Assembly: GCA_963664595.2 (NCBI GenBank)
Contig: CAXXOK010000003.1
Location: 62,001-126,000 of the forward strand
DNA: 64,000 nt
Source of the DNA: CAXXOK01 sp963664595
GTDB lineage: Bacteria; Bacillota; Clostridia; Christensenellales; Aristaeellaceae
Direction: 5' to 3'
The position numbers were made by a program, and so were the translations under genes. Below are positions 43,541 to 53,338 of this stretch, piece by piece. Numbering within the stretch: the first letter of the stretch is position 1; each line of letters begins with the position of its first letter. The notes below the pieces were generated by a model. That model was not told where the DNA came from. It saw only the letters and a program-made list of their open reading frames with translations, and searched no databases.

Positions 43541-43569
43541 GCATGCGTCCTCCTTCATGGTCTGGTTTC

Positions 43570-43598
43570 ATTGTAGCAAGCCGCTGTGTGATTGTAAA
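43570..43598 (-). promoter_or_regulatory. Promoter of ppa
   Basis: Minus-strand TTTACA (43593-43598) and TACAAT (43570-43575), spacer 17. Confidence 0.65.
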
Positions 43599-43775
43599 TA
43601 TTCCGAAAGCGACATCATAGGTTTCAAATTGGATAGATAGAAAAGAATAATCCGGCAACCACGGCATGAGAAAAGCCGGTGATACGGCATTTTCCACTGG
43701 TGGAAAATAGCGGCGCCGGTGCTTTTGGTGCGTCCATCCGGCAACCGCCGGGTTGTCGGCCCGGCTCCAGTACTA

Positions 43776-43821
43776 TTGACAACGGATTAAAAATTAATAT
43801 AATTAGTTAGACTAACGAATT
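43776..43821 (+). promoter_or_regulatory. Fatty-acid operon promoter with FabT-type operator
   Basis: TTGACA (43776-43781) and TATAAT (43798-43803), spacer 16. Overlapping the -10 and start point is a nearly perfect 21-base dyad, AATTAGTTAG-A-CTAACGAATT (43801-43821). The first gene is a MarR/FabT protein, so this is its likely binding site, with acyl-ACP as the expected co-repressor. Confidence 0.75.
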
Positions 43822-43858
43822 ATCGGGAGTGGCGGAACTCCAAAAAGGCGGTAAGGAA

Positions 43859-44347
43859 ATGGATTCGTTTGACCGGGAACTCAACCAGCTGCTGGTGCTG
43901 GCGTACCGAAAGGTCAACAAGCTGGAGGAGGGCATTCTCCACTCGATGAGCGGCCGGGAGCTTTCCATCAGCGAAATGCACCTGCTGGAGGCTGTGGGGG
44001 AGAAAAAGGACGAAGGTATTCCCCTGTACGAGCTGGCCCAGCGCATGGAGCTGTCCGCGCCCACGGTGACGGTGGCCGTTTCCAAGCTCGTTAAAAAAGG
44101 ATTTGTGATAAAAAGCAAATCTGAAAAGGACAAACGCAGCGTGATTGTGGAGCTGACCCGCACCGGAAAAAAGATGAATGCCGCGCACCGCTATTTTCAC
44201 GAACAGATGGTCCGTGATATCAATAAATTGCTAAACCCCGAGGAACGCGAGGGCCTGCTCCGGGGCATACAGCAGCTCAACCGGTTTTTTCAGGACGCGC
44301 TGGACGATATGGAAGCCAAAAAGCTGGCCCAGCGTGTCGCACGATAA
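43859..44347 (+). CDS. fabT: MarR-family repressor of fatty acid synthesis, FabT-like
   Basis: 162 residues. The winged helix is at about 45-105: GIPLYELAQRMELSAPTVTV then AVSKLVKKGFVIKSKSEKDK. I prefer ATG 43859, with AAGGCGG upstream, over a GTG at 43829. FabT heads FASII operons in streptococci and clostridia and represses them when acyl-ACP accumulates. Position and the operator support this role. Confidence 0.88.
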   Translation: MDSFDRELNQLLVLAYRKVNKLEEGILHSMSGRELSISEMHLLEAVGEKKDEGIPLYELAQRMELSAPTVTVAVSKLVKKGFVIKSKSEKDKRSVIVELTRTGKKMNAAHRYFHEQMVRDINKLLNPEEREGLLRGIQQLNRFFQDALDDMEAKKLAQRVAR

Positions 44348-44367
44348 CTACGAAAGCGAGTTAATGC

Positions 44368-45324
44368 ATGAAAGTAACATCCTTTGGTCACGCACTGCCG
44401 TCCCGCGAAGTAACGAACGACGAACTTTCACAGTTTCTGGATACCTCGGACGAATGGATTCAATCCCATACCGGCATTCAAAGCCGCCATGTGCTCACCG
44501 GGGGGGAAACCATCAGCGAGCTGGGCGCGCGGGCTGCGCAAATGGCGCTGGAACGCGCCGGGCTTACGGCGGAGGACCTGGACTATATTTTCTGCTCCAC
44601 CACCTGCGGCGAGATGGTATTTCCCTCCACCGCCTGCCTGATTCAGCAAAAGCTCGGAGCCAAATGCCCCGCGCTGGATGTGAACGCCGGATGCACCGGA
44701 TTTTTGTATGCGCTGGATCTGGCTGACGCGATGTTTACGCGGGGCCGGGTGAAGCATGTGCTTATCGTAGGCGCGGAGCAGATCACCCGCCTGGCCGATT
44801 GGGCGGACCGCAGCACCTGCGTGCTCTTTGGGGACGCGGCGGGCGCGGCGGTATGCGAGGCCGGGGAGGGTTTCCGGCAGGTGCGGCTCACCGCGCGGGG
44901 CACGGCCGAACCACTGTACGGCATGGCCGACGGCGGCAACTGCCCCTTCGATGACCAGATCCCCAAGGCAAAGCCCCTGCAGATGATCGGGCAGGAAATT
45001 TTCAAGTTTGCCGTTACCCAGTCCTGCAAGGATATCCGCCATGTGCTGGAAAAAAGCGGAGTTCCTGCCGAAAAGGTCGATTACTTTGTGCTTCATCAGG
45101 CGAACCGCCGCATCCTGGAAACGGCGCGTACCCGCCTGAAGCAACCTGCCGAGAAATTCCCCGTAAACATCACCACGCACGGCAATACGGGCTCGGCGGG
45201 GATACCTGTTCTCCTGTCCGAAATGGCGGAGGACGGCCGCCTGCAAAAGGGCCAAACTCTTGTTTTAAGCGCGTTCGGCGCCGGACTCACCTCAGGGGCA
45301 GCATTGCTGCAATTCAACATGTAG
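44368..45324 (+). CDS. fabH: Beta-ketoacyl-ACP synthase III
   Basis: 318 residues, starting fatty acid chains from acetyl-CoA and malonyl-ACP. The catalytic triad is Cys109 (NAGCTGF), His243 (LHQANRRI) and Asn273 (HGNTGSA). It lies 20 bases after fabT and 12 before acpP. Confidence 0.96.
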   Translation: MKVTSFGHALPSREVTNDELSQFLDTSDEWIQSHTGIQSRHVLTGGETISELGARAAQMALERAGLTAEDLDYIFCSTTCGEMVFPSTACLIQQKLGAKCPALDVNAGCTGFLYALDLADAMFTRGRVKHVLIVGAEQITRLADWADRSTCVLFGDAAGAAVCEAGEGFRQVRLTARGTAEPLYGMADGGNCPFDDQIPKAKPLQMIGQEIFKFAVTQSCKDIRHVLEKSGVPAEKVDYFVLHQANRRILETARTRLKQPAEKFPVNITTHGNTGSAGIPVLLSEMAEDGRLQKGQTLVLSAFGAGLTSGAALLQFNM

Positions 45325-45336
45325 GAGGAAATCATC

Positions 45337-45561
45337 ATGAACACTTTTGAAACCATCGCAAAACTGCTGGCGGAAGCCAAGGATATGGACGCAGCCGATA
45401 TTCGCCCCGACATGGGCTTTTCCGATCTGGACCTGGACAGCCTGGATGTGGCTGAGCTGGTGATGAACCTGGAAGACGAGCTGGGCGTGTCCGTGGAAAT
45501 TGACGAAAGCCTGAAAACTATTCAGGATCTGGTACGGAAAGTGGACGAGAGCAAGCAATGA
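45337..45561 (+). CDS. acpP: Acyl carrier protein
   Basis: 74 residues. The phosphopantetheine attachment site is Ser35 in LDLDSLDVAEL. The charge pattern is strongly acidic as expected. AGGAGG precedes the ATG; its stop overlaps the fabK start as ATGA. Confidence 0.95.
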   Translation: MNTFETIAKLLAEAKDMDAADIRPDMGFSDLDLDSLDVAELVMNLEDELGVSVEIDESLKTIQDLVRKVDESKQ

Positions 45562-46505
45562 TCAACTCACCTCTTATCAGTGAACTGGGGCTTACCTACC
45601 CCATTTTTCAGGGCGGCATGGCCTGGGTATCGGAGGCGCGGCTGGCAGCCGCCGTCTCCAACGCGGGCGGGCTGGGCATTATCTCCGCCATGAACCTGAA
45701 CGCGGAATACCTGCGCGAGCAGATTGCGCTATGTCGCACCCTGACCGACAAGCCCTTCGGCGTGAACATCATGCTTATGAGCCCGCATGTGAAGGAAGTC
45801 GCGCAGGTCTGCACGCAGGAAAAACCCGCCGTGGTCACCACGGGCGCGGGCCTGCCCAACCTGTATATGCAGCCGTGGCTGGATGCGGGCATCCGTGTGA
45901 TCCCCGTCGTGCCTTCCACCGCGATGGCAAAGCTGGTGGAGCGCGCGGGCGCGTTTGCCGTGATTGCCGAGGGCGGCGAAAGCGGCGGCCATGTGGGCGA
46001 TCTGTCCACCATGGCGCTGGTGCCGCAGGTGGCGGACGCCGTGAGCATCCCCGTGATCGCCGCGGGCGGCATTGCGGACGGGCGCGGCGCGGCGGCGGCA
46101 ATGATGCTGGGTGCGGTCGGCGTGCAGTGCGGCACCGTGTTTCTGTGCGCGGAGGAATGCACCGTCCATGAAAATTACAAGCAAAAGGTGCTGTCCGCCA
46201 AGGATATTGATACCATTGTAACCGGCAAGCGGCTGAACCATGCCGTGCGCAGTATCCGCAATCCGTTTACCAAGCGGTATGCCAAGCAGGAATACGATCC
46301 CTCATGCTCCGCCGAAGAGCTGGAAGCGCTGGGCATTGGCGCGCTGCGCAAGGCCGCCGTGGAAGGCGACCTGGAAAACGGCTGCTTTCTGGCCGGGCAA
46401 GTATGCGCCATGGTGCATGAGATCCACCCCGCGAAAACCATCATCGAAACCATGTTTACGCAGGCGGAAGAACTGCTGCAAGGAGCGCCTTCATGGGTAA
46501 AATAG
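45558..46505 (+). CDS. fabK: Flavin-dependent enoyl-ACP reductase II
   Basis: 315 residues of the FabK/nitronate monooxygenase barrel family. AEGGESGGHVGDLSTMALVP (about 138-157, His145) and AAGGIADGRG are the FMN-binding and catalytic parts. Its place between acpP and fabD marks it as FabK rather than a nitronate oxygenase. It performs the last reduction of each elongation cycle. No fabI is seen. Confidence 0.93.
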   Translation: MINSPLISELGLTYPIFQGGMAWVSEARLAAAVSNAGGLGIISAMNLNAEYLREQIALCRTLTDKPFGVNIMLMSPHVKEVAQVCTQEKPAVVTTGAGLPNLYMQPWLDAGIRVIPVVPSTAMAKLVERAGAFAVIAEGGESGGHVGDLSTMALVPQVADAVSIPVIAAGGIADGRGAAAAMMLGAVGVQCGTVFLCAEECTVHENYKQKVLSAKDIDTIVTGKRLNHAVRSIRNPFTKRYAKQEYDPSCSAEELEALGIGALRKAAVEGDLENGCFLAGQVCAMVHEIHPAKTIIETMFTQAEELLQGAPSWVK

Positions 46506-47419
46506 CGTTTGTGTTTGCGGGGCAGGGTGCACAGTATGGCGGGATGGGTAAGAGCCTGTATCAGACGTCCCCTGCCGCCAAAGCGCTGCTGGACCAGGCG
46601 GAGGCGCAGCGCCCGGGCACGCTGGCCCAGTGCTTTGAGGGCGGCAAGGAGGAGCTTACCCTCACCCTCAACGCACAACCCTGCCTGATGGCGGTGGACT
46701 GCGCCTGCGCGGCCGCCCTGATGGAACAGGGCGTTAAACCGGATGGGCTGGCGGGCTTCTCGCTGGGAGAGATCGCCGCCGTGGCGACAAGCGGCATACT
46801 GCCGTTTACGCAGGCGTTTGCGCTGGTGATGCGCCGCGCGGCTTTCATGCACGAGAGCGCGCGCAAGCACCCCGGCGGCATGGCCGCGGTGCTCAAACTG
46901 GAGGATGAACAGGTGGAGACGCTGTGCGCAGCGTACGGCGCGTACCCTGTTAATTACAACTGCCCCGGCCAGGTGGTATGCGCGATGGCGGCCGAGGCAA
47001 TGGAACCATTTGCCCAGGCCGTGAAGGACGCGGGCGGGCGGGCGCTGCCGCTTGCCGTCAGCGGCGGGTTTCACAGCCCCTTTATGCAGGAGGCGGCCGA
47101 GAAACTGAAAACCTTTGCCGAGGGCCTGCATTTTACGCAGCCCAGCCTTCCGTTGTATGCCGACGCGACCTGCGAGCGCTATACCGCTGAAGAAGCTCCG
47201 CAGCTGCTGGGCATGCAGGTGGATCATCCCGTACGCTGGACCCGGCTGATCCGCAATATGCTTGATCAGAATTATACGGACTTTATCGAGGTCGGCGCAG
47301 GCACCACGCTTTCGGGGTTGATAAAAAAGATCGGCGGGGCAGACTATATCGGACATGTGGAAGACGAGAAATCCCTTCACGACGTGATCAACCATTACAG
47401 GGAGGGCGCAGCATGCTGA
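46493..47419 (+). CDS. fabD: Malonyl-CoA:ACP transacylase
   Basis: 308 residues. Opens KIAFVFAGQGAQYGGMG; the nucleophile is Ser90 in GFSLGE, where many homologues have GHSLGE; the catalytic His is in GGFHSPFM. The gene overlaps fabK by 13 bases and fabG by seven. Confidence 0.95.
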   Translation: MGKIAFVFAGQGAQYGGMGKSLYQTSPAAKALLDQAEAQRPGTLAQCFEGGKEELTLTLNAQPCLMAVDCACAAALMEQGVKPDGLAGFSLGEIAAVATSGILPFTQAFALVMRRAAFMHESARKHPGGMAAVLKLEDEQVETLCAAYGAYPVNYNCPGQVVCAMAAEAMEPFAQAVKDAGGRALPLAVSGGFHSPFMQEAAEKLKTFAEGLHFTQPSLPLYADATCERYTAEEAPQLLGMQVDHPVRWTRLIRNMLDQNYTDFIEVGAGTTLSGLIKKIGGADYIGHVEDEKSLHDVINHYREGAAC

Positions 47420-48153
47420 CAGGGAAAACCGCGTTGGTCTCCGGCGGCAGCCGCGGCATCGGGCGGGCCATTTGCCTGGCACTGGCCAAGCAGGGTGCGG
47501 ACATCGCCTTTGTGTATGCCAGCAACGCCGCCATGGCGCAGGAAACCGAAACGCTGATCCGGGAACATAACGTGCATGCCAGGGCCTATGCCTGCGATGT
47601 GGCCGATTTCATGGCGACGGAGCGGTTGGTGAAGACTGTGACCGAGGATTTCGGCGGGATCGATCTGGTGATCAACAATGCCGGCATCACGCGCGATACG
47701 CTTTGCATGCGCATGAGCGAACAGGATTTTGACGACGTGATCAATACAAACCTCAAGGGCGCGTTTCATCTCATCCGGCATACGTCCGCGCTGATGCTGA
47801 AAAAGCGGGCCGGACGCATTGTGAACATCACCTCGGTGGCGGGGCTGATGGGCAACCCCGGGCAGGCGAACTACGCCGCCGCCAAGGCGGGGATGATCGG
47901 CCTGACCAAGACCATCGCCAAGGAGCTGGCTCCGCGCGGGATTACCTGCAACGCCGTAGCCCCCGGCTTTATCAGAACCGATATGACCGGTGCTATGCCC
48001 GAGGCTGTGCTGCAAAAGGCCGTGGAGCTTATCCCGCTTCGGCGCGTGGGCGCACCGGAGGATGTGGCGGAAATGGTTGCCTTTCTGTGCTCGGACGCGG
48101 CCGCGTACATCACGGGGCAGGTCATTCAGGTGGACGGCGGCCTTCGCATGTAA
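47413..48153 (+). CDS. fabG: 3-oxoacyl-ACP reductase
   Basis: 246-residue short-chain dehydrogenase. NADPH-binding SGGSRGIGRAI (10-20), NNAG (88-91) and the triad Ser141, Tyr154, Lys158 (YAAAK) are all present. It ends VDGGLRM, the common FabG terminus. Confidence 0.96.
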   Translation: MLTGKTALVSGGSRGIGRAICLALAKQGADIAFVYASNAAMAQETETLIREHNVHARAYACDVADFMATERLVKTVTEDFGGIDLVINNAGITRDTLCMRMSEQDFDDVINTNLKGAFHLIRHTSALMLKKRAGRIVNITSVAGLMGNPGQANYAAAKAGMIGLTKTIAKELAPRGITCNAVAPGFIRTDMTGAMPEAVLQKAVELIPLRRVGAPEDVAEMVAFLCSDAAAYITGQVIQVDGGLRM

Positions 48154-48172
48154 CCAATAAGGAGGATAACAC

Positions 48173-49417
48173 ATGAACCGTGTTGTGATTACCGGCATGG
48201 GCGCGGTAACGCCCGTCGGTTTGACGGTGGACACATTCTGGGATTCGCTTGTCCAAGGCCGCTGCGGCATCGGCCCCATTACGCGTTTTGACGCGCAGGG
48301 GTTAAAGGTGCAGCTGGCCGGGGAGTTGAAAGGCTTTGATCCCGTTGATTTCGGCATAGAAAAAAGCGCGGCCCGCAAGCTGGATCTGTTTGTGCAGTAC
48401 GCGCTGGCGGCGGCCTCGGAGGCCATGGCGCAGTCGAAGCTGATCAGCGGGGAGAACATTCCCGCGGAGCGCCTTGGCGTGTACATCGGCTCGGGGATCG
48501 GCGGCATCCAGACCTTTGTGGAAAGCTCCATCCGCTGCCATGAGCGCGGGCCTGAAAAGGTATCGCCGCATTTTATCCCCATGCTGATCGCCAACATGGC
48601 TGCGGGACATACGGCTATTAAATACGGAGCCAAGGGCCCCAGCCTGCCCGTGGTAACGGCCTGCGCTACCTCCAACCATGCCATCGGCGAGGCGTTCCGC
48701 GCCATCCGGGGCGGCTATGCCGACGCCATTCTGGCGGGCGGCGCGGAGGCGGCTATCTGCCCGCTGGCGGTGGGCGGGTTTACCAACTGCATGGCGCTGA
48801 CCACAGCGGCGGACCCCCTGGCGGCCAGCCTGCCGTTTGACAGCCGCCGAGGCGGCTTTGTGATGGCGGAGGGCGCGGCCGTGGTGGTGCTGGAAAGCTA
48901 TGAGCACGCCAAAAACCGCGGCGCACAGATCCTTGGCGAAATCTGCGGCTACGGCAATACCTGCGACGCGTATCATATCACCGCTCCCGATCCCACGGCT
49001 GAAACCGCCGCCCATGCCATCCGCATGGCGATGGAGGAAGCGGGGTACCAGGAGAGCGACAGGTTGTACATCAACGCCCATGGTACGGGTACGCCCCTCA
49101 ACGACAGCTCCGAAACCCTGGCCATCAAGCTGGCGATGGGAGAGGATGCCGCGCACCGCGCCATGATCAGCTCCACCAAATCGGTAACGGGCCATATGCT
49201 GGGGGCGGCCGGCGCGGCGGAGTGCATCGCGGCGGCGCTGGCGCTTGCTACCGGCACGCTGCCGCCGACCATCGGACTTCTGGAGCCCGATCCCGCCTGT
49301 GACCTGGATTATATTCCGCTGACAAAACGCGAAGCGCAGTGCGATCTGGCGCTGAACATATCGCTGGGGTTCGGCGGCCATAACGCCTGTGTGGCATTAC
49401 GGAGGGTTGAGCCATGA
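48173..49417 (+). CDS. fabF: Beta-ketoacyl-ACP synthase II
   Basis: 414 residues. Catalytic Cys164 (VTACATSNHA), His303 (NAHGTGTPLND), Lys336 and His341 (KSVTGHMLGAAG). Chain-elongating condensing enzyme. AAGGAGG precedes the ATG; the stop overlaps accB as ATGA. Confidence 0.96.
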   Translation: MNRVVITGMGAVTPVGLTVDTFWDSLVQGRCGIGPITRFDAQGLKVQLAGELKGFDPVDFGIEKSAARKLDLFVQYALAAASEAMAQSKLISGENIPAERLGVYIGSGIGGIQTFVESSIRCHERGPEKVSPHFIPMLIANMAAGHTAIKYGAKGPSLPVVTACATSNHAIGEAFRAIRGGYADAILAGGAEAAICPLAVGGFTNCMALTTAADPLAASLPFDSRRGGFVMAEGAAVVVLESYEHAKNRGAQILGEICGYGNTCDAYHITAPDPTAETAAHAIRMAMEEAGYQESDRLYINAHGTGTPLNDSSETLAIKLAMGEDAAHRAMISSTKSVTGHMLGAAGAAECIAAALALATGTLPPTIGLLEPDPACDLDYIPLTKREAQCDLALNISLGFGGHNACVALRRVEP

Positions 49418-49851
49418 AGATTGAGGATGTCAAAGCGCTGGCCGAGATACTGACGCAGGCGGATCTATCGCTGCTGGAATACACGGAGGGCGATGTGAGC
49501 GTACGGTTGGAACGCAGGGCCGCGTGTACGCCGCAGCCTGTGGGGCATGACGTGCCTCCCCTCCCGGTTGTAAACGCCGCGGAGGAGATGGATGAGCAGC
49601 AAAACGACTTCAACAACATGCACGAGCTGAAAGCACCGATGGTCGGCGTGTTCTATGCCGCTCCGTCGCCGGAGGCTGAGCCGTTTGTGAAAGTCGGCGA
49701 TTTTGTGGAAAAGGGACAGGTGGTCTGTATTCTGGAAGCGATGAAGCTGATGAACGATATCACCGCGCCTGTGTCCGGCCGGATTGTGGATATCTGTGCG
49801 CAGAACGGCGTTGTAATGGAGTATGGCCAGACCCTGATGAAGATTGTATAA
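49414..49851 (+). CDS. accB: Biotin carboxyl carrier protein of acetyl-CoA carboxylase
   Basis: 145 residues: an N-terminal helix region, a Gln/Asn-rich linker and the biotinyl domain with Lys111 in LEAMKLMND. Confidence 0.95.
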   Translation: MKIEDVKALAEILTQADLSLLEYTEGDVSVRLERRAACTPQPVGHDVPPLPVVNAAEEMDEQQNDFNNMHELKAPMVGVFYAAPSPEAEPFVKVGDFVEKGQVVCILEAMKLMNDITAPVSGRIVDICAQNGVVMEYGQTLMKIV

Positions 49852-49882
49852 AAGTGAAACGGACCAAAAGGATGAATCATGA

Positions 49883-50299
49883 ATGAACAGAGACGAAATC
49901 AAACAGTTTTTACCGCATCGTGAACCGATGCTTTTAGTAGACGAAATCACGCAGGACAGCGATACCGCGCACGGCACTTACGCCGTACGGGGCGACGAAT
50001 GGTTTTTGCAGGGGCACTTCCCCGGCCAACCCGTGGTGCCGGGGGTGATCCTGTGCGAGATCATAGCGCAGAGTGCATCGCTGCTGCTGGAAGAACAGCT
50101 GAAGGGAAAGACGCCCTTTTTTGCGGGCATGAACAAGGTTAAGTTCCGCAACTCCGTTCATCCGGGAGACACGCTGCAAATCACCGCCAAGCTCGTCCGC
50201 CACAACGGCCCGTTTGTGATCATTCAGGGCCAGGCGCATGTGGGGGGCAAGAAGGTTGTGGAAGGCGAGTTTACCATCGCGCTGGTGGACCGGGTGTAA
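49883..50299 (+). CDS. fabZ: 3-hydroxyacyl-ACP dehydratase
   Basis: 138-residue hot-dog protein. FLPHREPMLLVDEI at the start and the active-site FLQGHFPGQPVVPGVILCE with His45 and Glu59. No FabM isomerase is present in the operon, so the route to unsaturated chains is not visible here. Confidence 0.95.
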   Translation: MNRDEIKQFLPHREPMLLVDEITQDSDTAHGTYAVRGDEWFLQGHFPGQPVVPGVILCEIIAQSASLLLEEQLKGKTPFFAGMNKVKFRNSVHPGDTLQITAKLVRHNGPFVIIQGQAHVGGKKVVEGEFTIALVDRV

Positions 50300-50346
50300 G
50301 CAAAGCGTTGTATTTAAAACCGTGACCGCAGTATGAAGGGGGCTCT

Positions 50347-51684
50347 ATGTTCTCTAAAATCCTGATTGCCAACCGCGGAGAGATTGCCATCCGCATCATC
50401 CGCGCCTGTAAAGAGATGGGCATTGCCACCGTCGCAGTGTTTTCGGACGCCGACCGCGATGCCCTGCATGTATCACTGGCGGATGAAAGCTATTGTATTG
50501 GGCCCGCGCCGGCCGCTAAAAGCTATTTAAACCAGGACGCTATCCTGATGATTGCGCGCTTCTGCGGCGTGCAGGCCATCCATCCGGGATACGGCCTGTT
50601 ATCGGAAAACCCGGAGTTTGCGCAGCGGTGTGAGCAGGCGGGCATCGTGTTTATCGGCGCGCCCGCGGATGTGATGCGCAAAATGGGCGACAAAGAGATG
50701 GCCCGCCGCACCATGCGCGCGGCCGGGGTGCCCGTGGTGCCGGGCTGTGACCTGGTGCCAACGCCGCAGGATGCCGCGCGGGAAGCCGTGAAGATCGGCT
50801 ATCCGCTGCTGATCAAGGCCCGGGCGGGCGGCGGCGGCCGCGGCATACGCCGCGTGAACCGCAAGGAAGAACTGACGGCGGCCTTTCAGTCGGCGGCGGC
50901 GGAGGCGCAGAGCGCGTTCGGCGACGGATCGCTGTACATGGAAAAGCTGCTGGAGCATGTGAAGCACATCGAGATGCAGGTGCTGTGCGACCAGAACGGC
51001 AATGTGCTGTGTTTGGGCGAGCGCGATTGCTCCATGCAGCGCAAAAACCAAAAGGTGTTGGAGGAAAGCCCCGCCGTGTGCGTATCGGACGAATTGCGCG
51101 CGCGCCTTACCGAGGTAACGGCCAAGGCGGCGGGAGAAGTGAAGTATGTCGGCGCGGGCACAATCGAGTACCTGCTCACGCAGGACGGGCAGTTTTATTT
51201 TATGGAAATGAACACGCGCCTGCAGGTGGAGCACCCCGTAACTGAGATGGTAACGGGTATGGATTTGGTGAAGTGGCAGATTCGCATCGCCAACGGCCAG
51301 CCCCTGCAGATGACCCAGCAGGACGTGCGCATTGAGCAGCACGCCATCGAGTGCCGGATCAACGCGGAGGACCCCGAAAACAACTTCCGCCCCAGCTGCG
51401 GACAGGTAAGCCTGCTGCACATCCCCGGCGGGCCGCATGTGCGCTTTGATACGGCGCTGTACCAGGGCTATACCGTACCCCCGTTTTACGACAGCATGAT
51501 CGGCAAGCTGATCGTATCCGCCAAAACACGGGAGGACGCTATCCGAAAAATGCAGGCGGCGCTGTGCGAGATGGTGATCGAGGGCATAAACCACAATGCG
51601 CAGATGCATATCGACCTGCTGTGTGAACCGGCGTTTATTGAAGGCAGCTATACCACCGACTATCTGACGAGCCGAAAGGCATAG
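50347..51684 (+). CDS. accC: Biotin carboxylase subunit of acetyl-CoA carboxylase
   Basis: 445 residues with the three ATP-grasp parts: KILIANRGEIAIRIIRACKE at the start, ARAGGGGRGIRRV (glycine loop) and FMEMNTRLQVEHPVTEMV. Length is standard. Confidence 0.97.
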   Translation: MFSKILIANRGEIAIRIIRACKEMGIATVAVFSDADRDALHVSLADESYCIGPAPAAKSYLNQDAILMIARFCGVQAIHPGYGLLSENPEFAQRCEQAGIVFIGAPADVMRKMGDKEMARRTMRAAGVPVVPGCDLVPTPQDAAREAVKIGYPLLIKARAGGGGRGIRRVNRKEELTAAFQSAAAEAQSAFGDGSLYMEKLLEHVKHIEMQVLCDQNGNVLCLGERDCSMQRKNQKVLEESPAVCVSDELRARLTEVTAKAAGEVKYVGAGTIEYLLTQDGQFYFMEMNTRLQVEHPVTEMVTGMDLVKWQIRIANGQPLQMTQQDVRIEQHAIECRINAEDPENNFRPSCGQVSLLHIPGGPHVRFDTALYQGYTVPPFYDSMIGKLIVSAKTREDAIRKMQAALCEMVIEGINHNAQMHIDLLCEPAFIEGSYTTDYLTSRKA

Positions 51685-51692
51685 GAGCAAGC

Positions 51693-52553
51693 ATGGCGTT
51701 GTTCAACAACCGGCTGTTTAAGAAGCCTAACAATCAACTGGAAGGCGGCGCGGACGCACAGGCGGAAGCGGCTGCGGATTCCCTGCTTCATTGTAAGGGC
51801 TGCAAGGCATCGTTTTCGCCCAAGGCCTTACTGGAGAAGGATTATGTATGCCCGCGCTGCGGCGCGCAGTTTACGGTGCCCGCGCGCGAGCGCATCCACT
51901 GGCTATGCGACGAGGGAAGCTTTGACGAGCTGGACCGGGACCTGCAGCCGGTGGACCGGCTGGCGTTTCCGGGATATGCTGAGAAGCTGGAAAAAGCCCA
52001 GCAGGAAAGCGGTGAGCCCGAGGGCGTGGTTACCGGCACGGCAGCGGTCGGCGGGCAGAAGTTTGCGTTGTTCTGCATGAATCCGCAGTTTATCATGGGC
52101 TCCATGGGCGCGGTGGTGGGGGAAAAGATCACCCGGCTGTTTGAGGATGCCATGGAACAAGGGCTGCCTGTGATCGGCTATACGGTGTCGGGCGGCGCGC
52201 GCATACAGGAGGGGATTTTCTCCCTGATGCAGATGGCCAAAACCAGCGGCGCGGTGCTGCGGCACCATCAGGCCGGGCTTTTGTATATCGCGGTTCTCAC
52301 CAACCCGACCACAGGCGGTGTAACGGCGTCGTTTGCGATGGAAGCGGATATCATTCTGGCCGAGCCCAAGGCGCAGATCTGCTTTACCGGCCCGCGCATT
52401 ATTGAGCAAACTATGCGGCAGAAGCTGCCGGAGGGCTTTCAGCGCGCCGAGTTTTTGCTGGAGAAGGGCTTTATTGACCGGATTGTGCCCCGAAACGTAC
52501 AGAAAACAGAGCTGGAGCAGCTGCTCCGCTTGCATGGCAGGGAGGCGGAATAA
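51693..52553 (+). CDS. accD: Acetyl-CoA carboxylase carboxyltransferase, beta subunit
   Basis: 286 residues. The N-terminal zinc ribbon is CKGC (34, 37) and CPRC (53, 56), followed by the crotonase-like fold with SGGARIQEGIFSLMQMAKTS. Its stop overlaps the accA start by one base, consistent with equal production of the alpha and beta chains. Confidence 0.96.
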   Translation: MALFNNRLFKKPNNQLEGGADAQAEAAADSLLHCKGCKASFSPKALLEKDYVCPRCGAQFTVPARERIHWLCDEGSFDELDRDLQPVDRLAFPGYAEKLEKAQQESGEPEGVVTGTAAVGGQKFALFCMNPQFIMGSMGAVVGEKITRLFEDAMEQGLPVIGYTVSGGARIQEGIFSLMQMAKTSGAVLRHHQAGLLYIAVLTNPTTGGVTASFAMEADIILAEPKAQICFTGPRIIEQTMRQKLPEGFQRAEFLLEKGFIDRIVPRNVQKTELEQLLRLHGREAE

Positions 52554-53338
52554 TGTCGGAGGCATATCAGCGGGTGCAGGCGGCCCGGCAGAAAAGCCGC
52601 GCGACCTCGATGTTTTATATCGGGCATATTTTTGACGGTTTTTTGGAGATGCACGGAGACAGGCGGTTTAGCGACGATCAGGCCATCGTCGCCGGGCCTG
52701 CCTGGCTTGGCGGGCGCGCGGTAACGGTGATCGGCATCGAAAAAGGCGTGGAAACCGGCGAAAAAATCAAGCGGAATTTTGGCTCTGTGCATCCCGAGGG
52801 CTACCGCAAGGCGCTGCGGCAGATGAAGCAGGCGGAAAAGTTCAACCGTCCGGTGATCTGCTTTATCGATACCGCGGGCGCATATCCCGGCATCGGCGCG
52901 GAGGAACGCGGTCAGGGGCAGGCCATCGCCGAAAACCTGATGACTATGATGGGGCTTCAAGTGCCTGTGATTTCCATATTTATCGGCGAGGGCGGCAGCG
53001 GCGGTGCGCTGGCGCTGGCCGTGGCGGACCGGGTATGGATGCTGGAAAACGCAGTGTATTCCGTGATCTCGCCCGAGGGCGCAGCTTCCATTATCTGGAA
53101 GGATGCGGGCAAGGCGGCGGAGGCCAGCGAAGCGCTGAAACTGACCGCGCAGGATCTGCAAAAATTTGGTATGATAGAACGCGTGTTTTCCGAAGAAGAC
53201 GGAAAGCCCGAACAGGTGGCCGGGGCATTGCGCGCGGCCTTGACGGAGGAACTGCAGGCGCTGTGCGCGCTTACGGCTGAAGAGCGCACACAGCAGCGAT
53301 ACCGGCGGTTTCGCAGAATGGGAGGGAATGAGCTGTGA
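52553..53338 (+). CDS. accA: Acetyl-CoA carboxylase carboxyltransferase, alpha subunit
   Basis: 261 residues, on the short side because the N-terminal helices are trimmed, as in many Firmicutes. DTAGAYPGIGAEERGQGQAI and EGGSGGALALAVADRV are the diagnostic segments. The stop (TGA) overlaps the following GTG start. Confidence 0.96.
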   Translation: MSEAYQRVQAARQKSRATSMFYIGHIFDGFLEMHGDRRFSDDQAIVAGPAWLGGRAVTVIGIEKGVETGEKIKRNFGSVHPEGYRKALRQMKQAEKFNRPVICFIDTAGAYPGIGAEERGQGQAIAENLMTMMGLQVPVISIFIGEGGSGGALALAVADRVWMLENAVYSVISPEGAASIIWKDAGKAAEASEALKLTAQDLQKFGMIERVFSEEDGKPEQVAGALRAALTEELQALCALTAEERTQQRYRRFRRMGGNEL

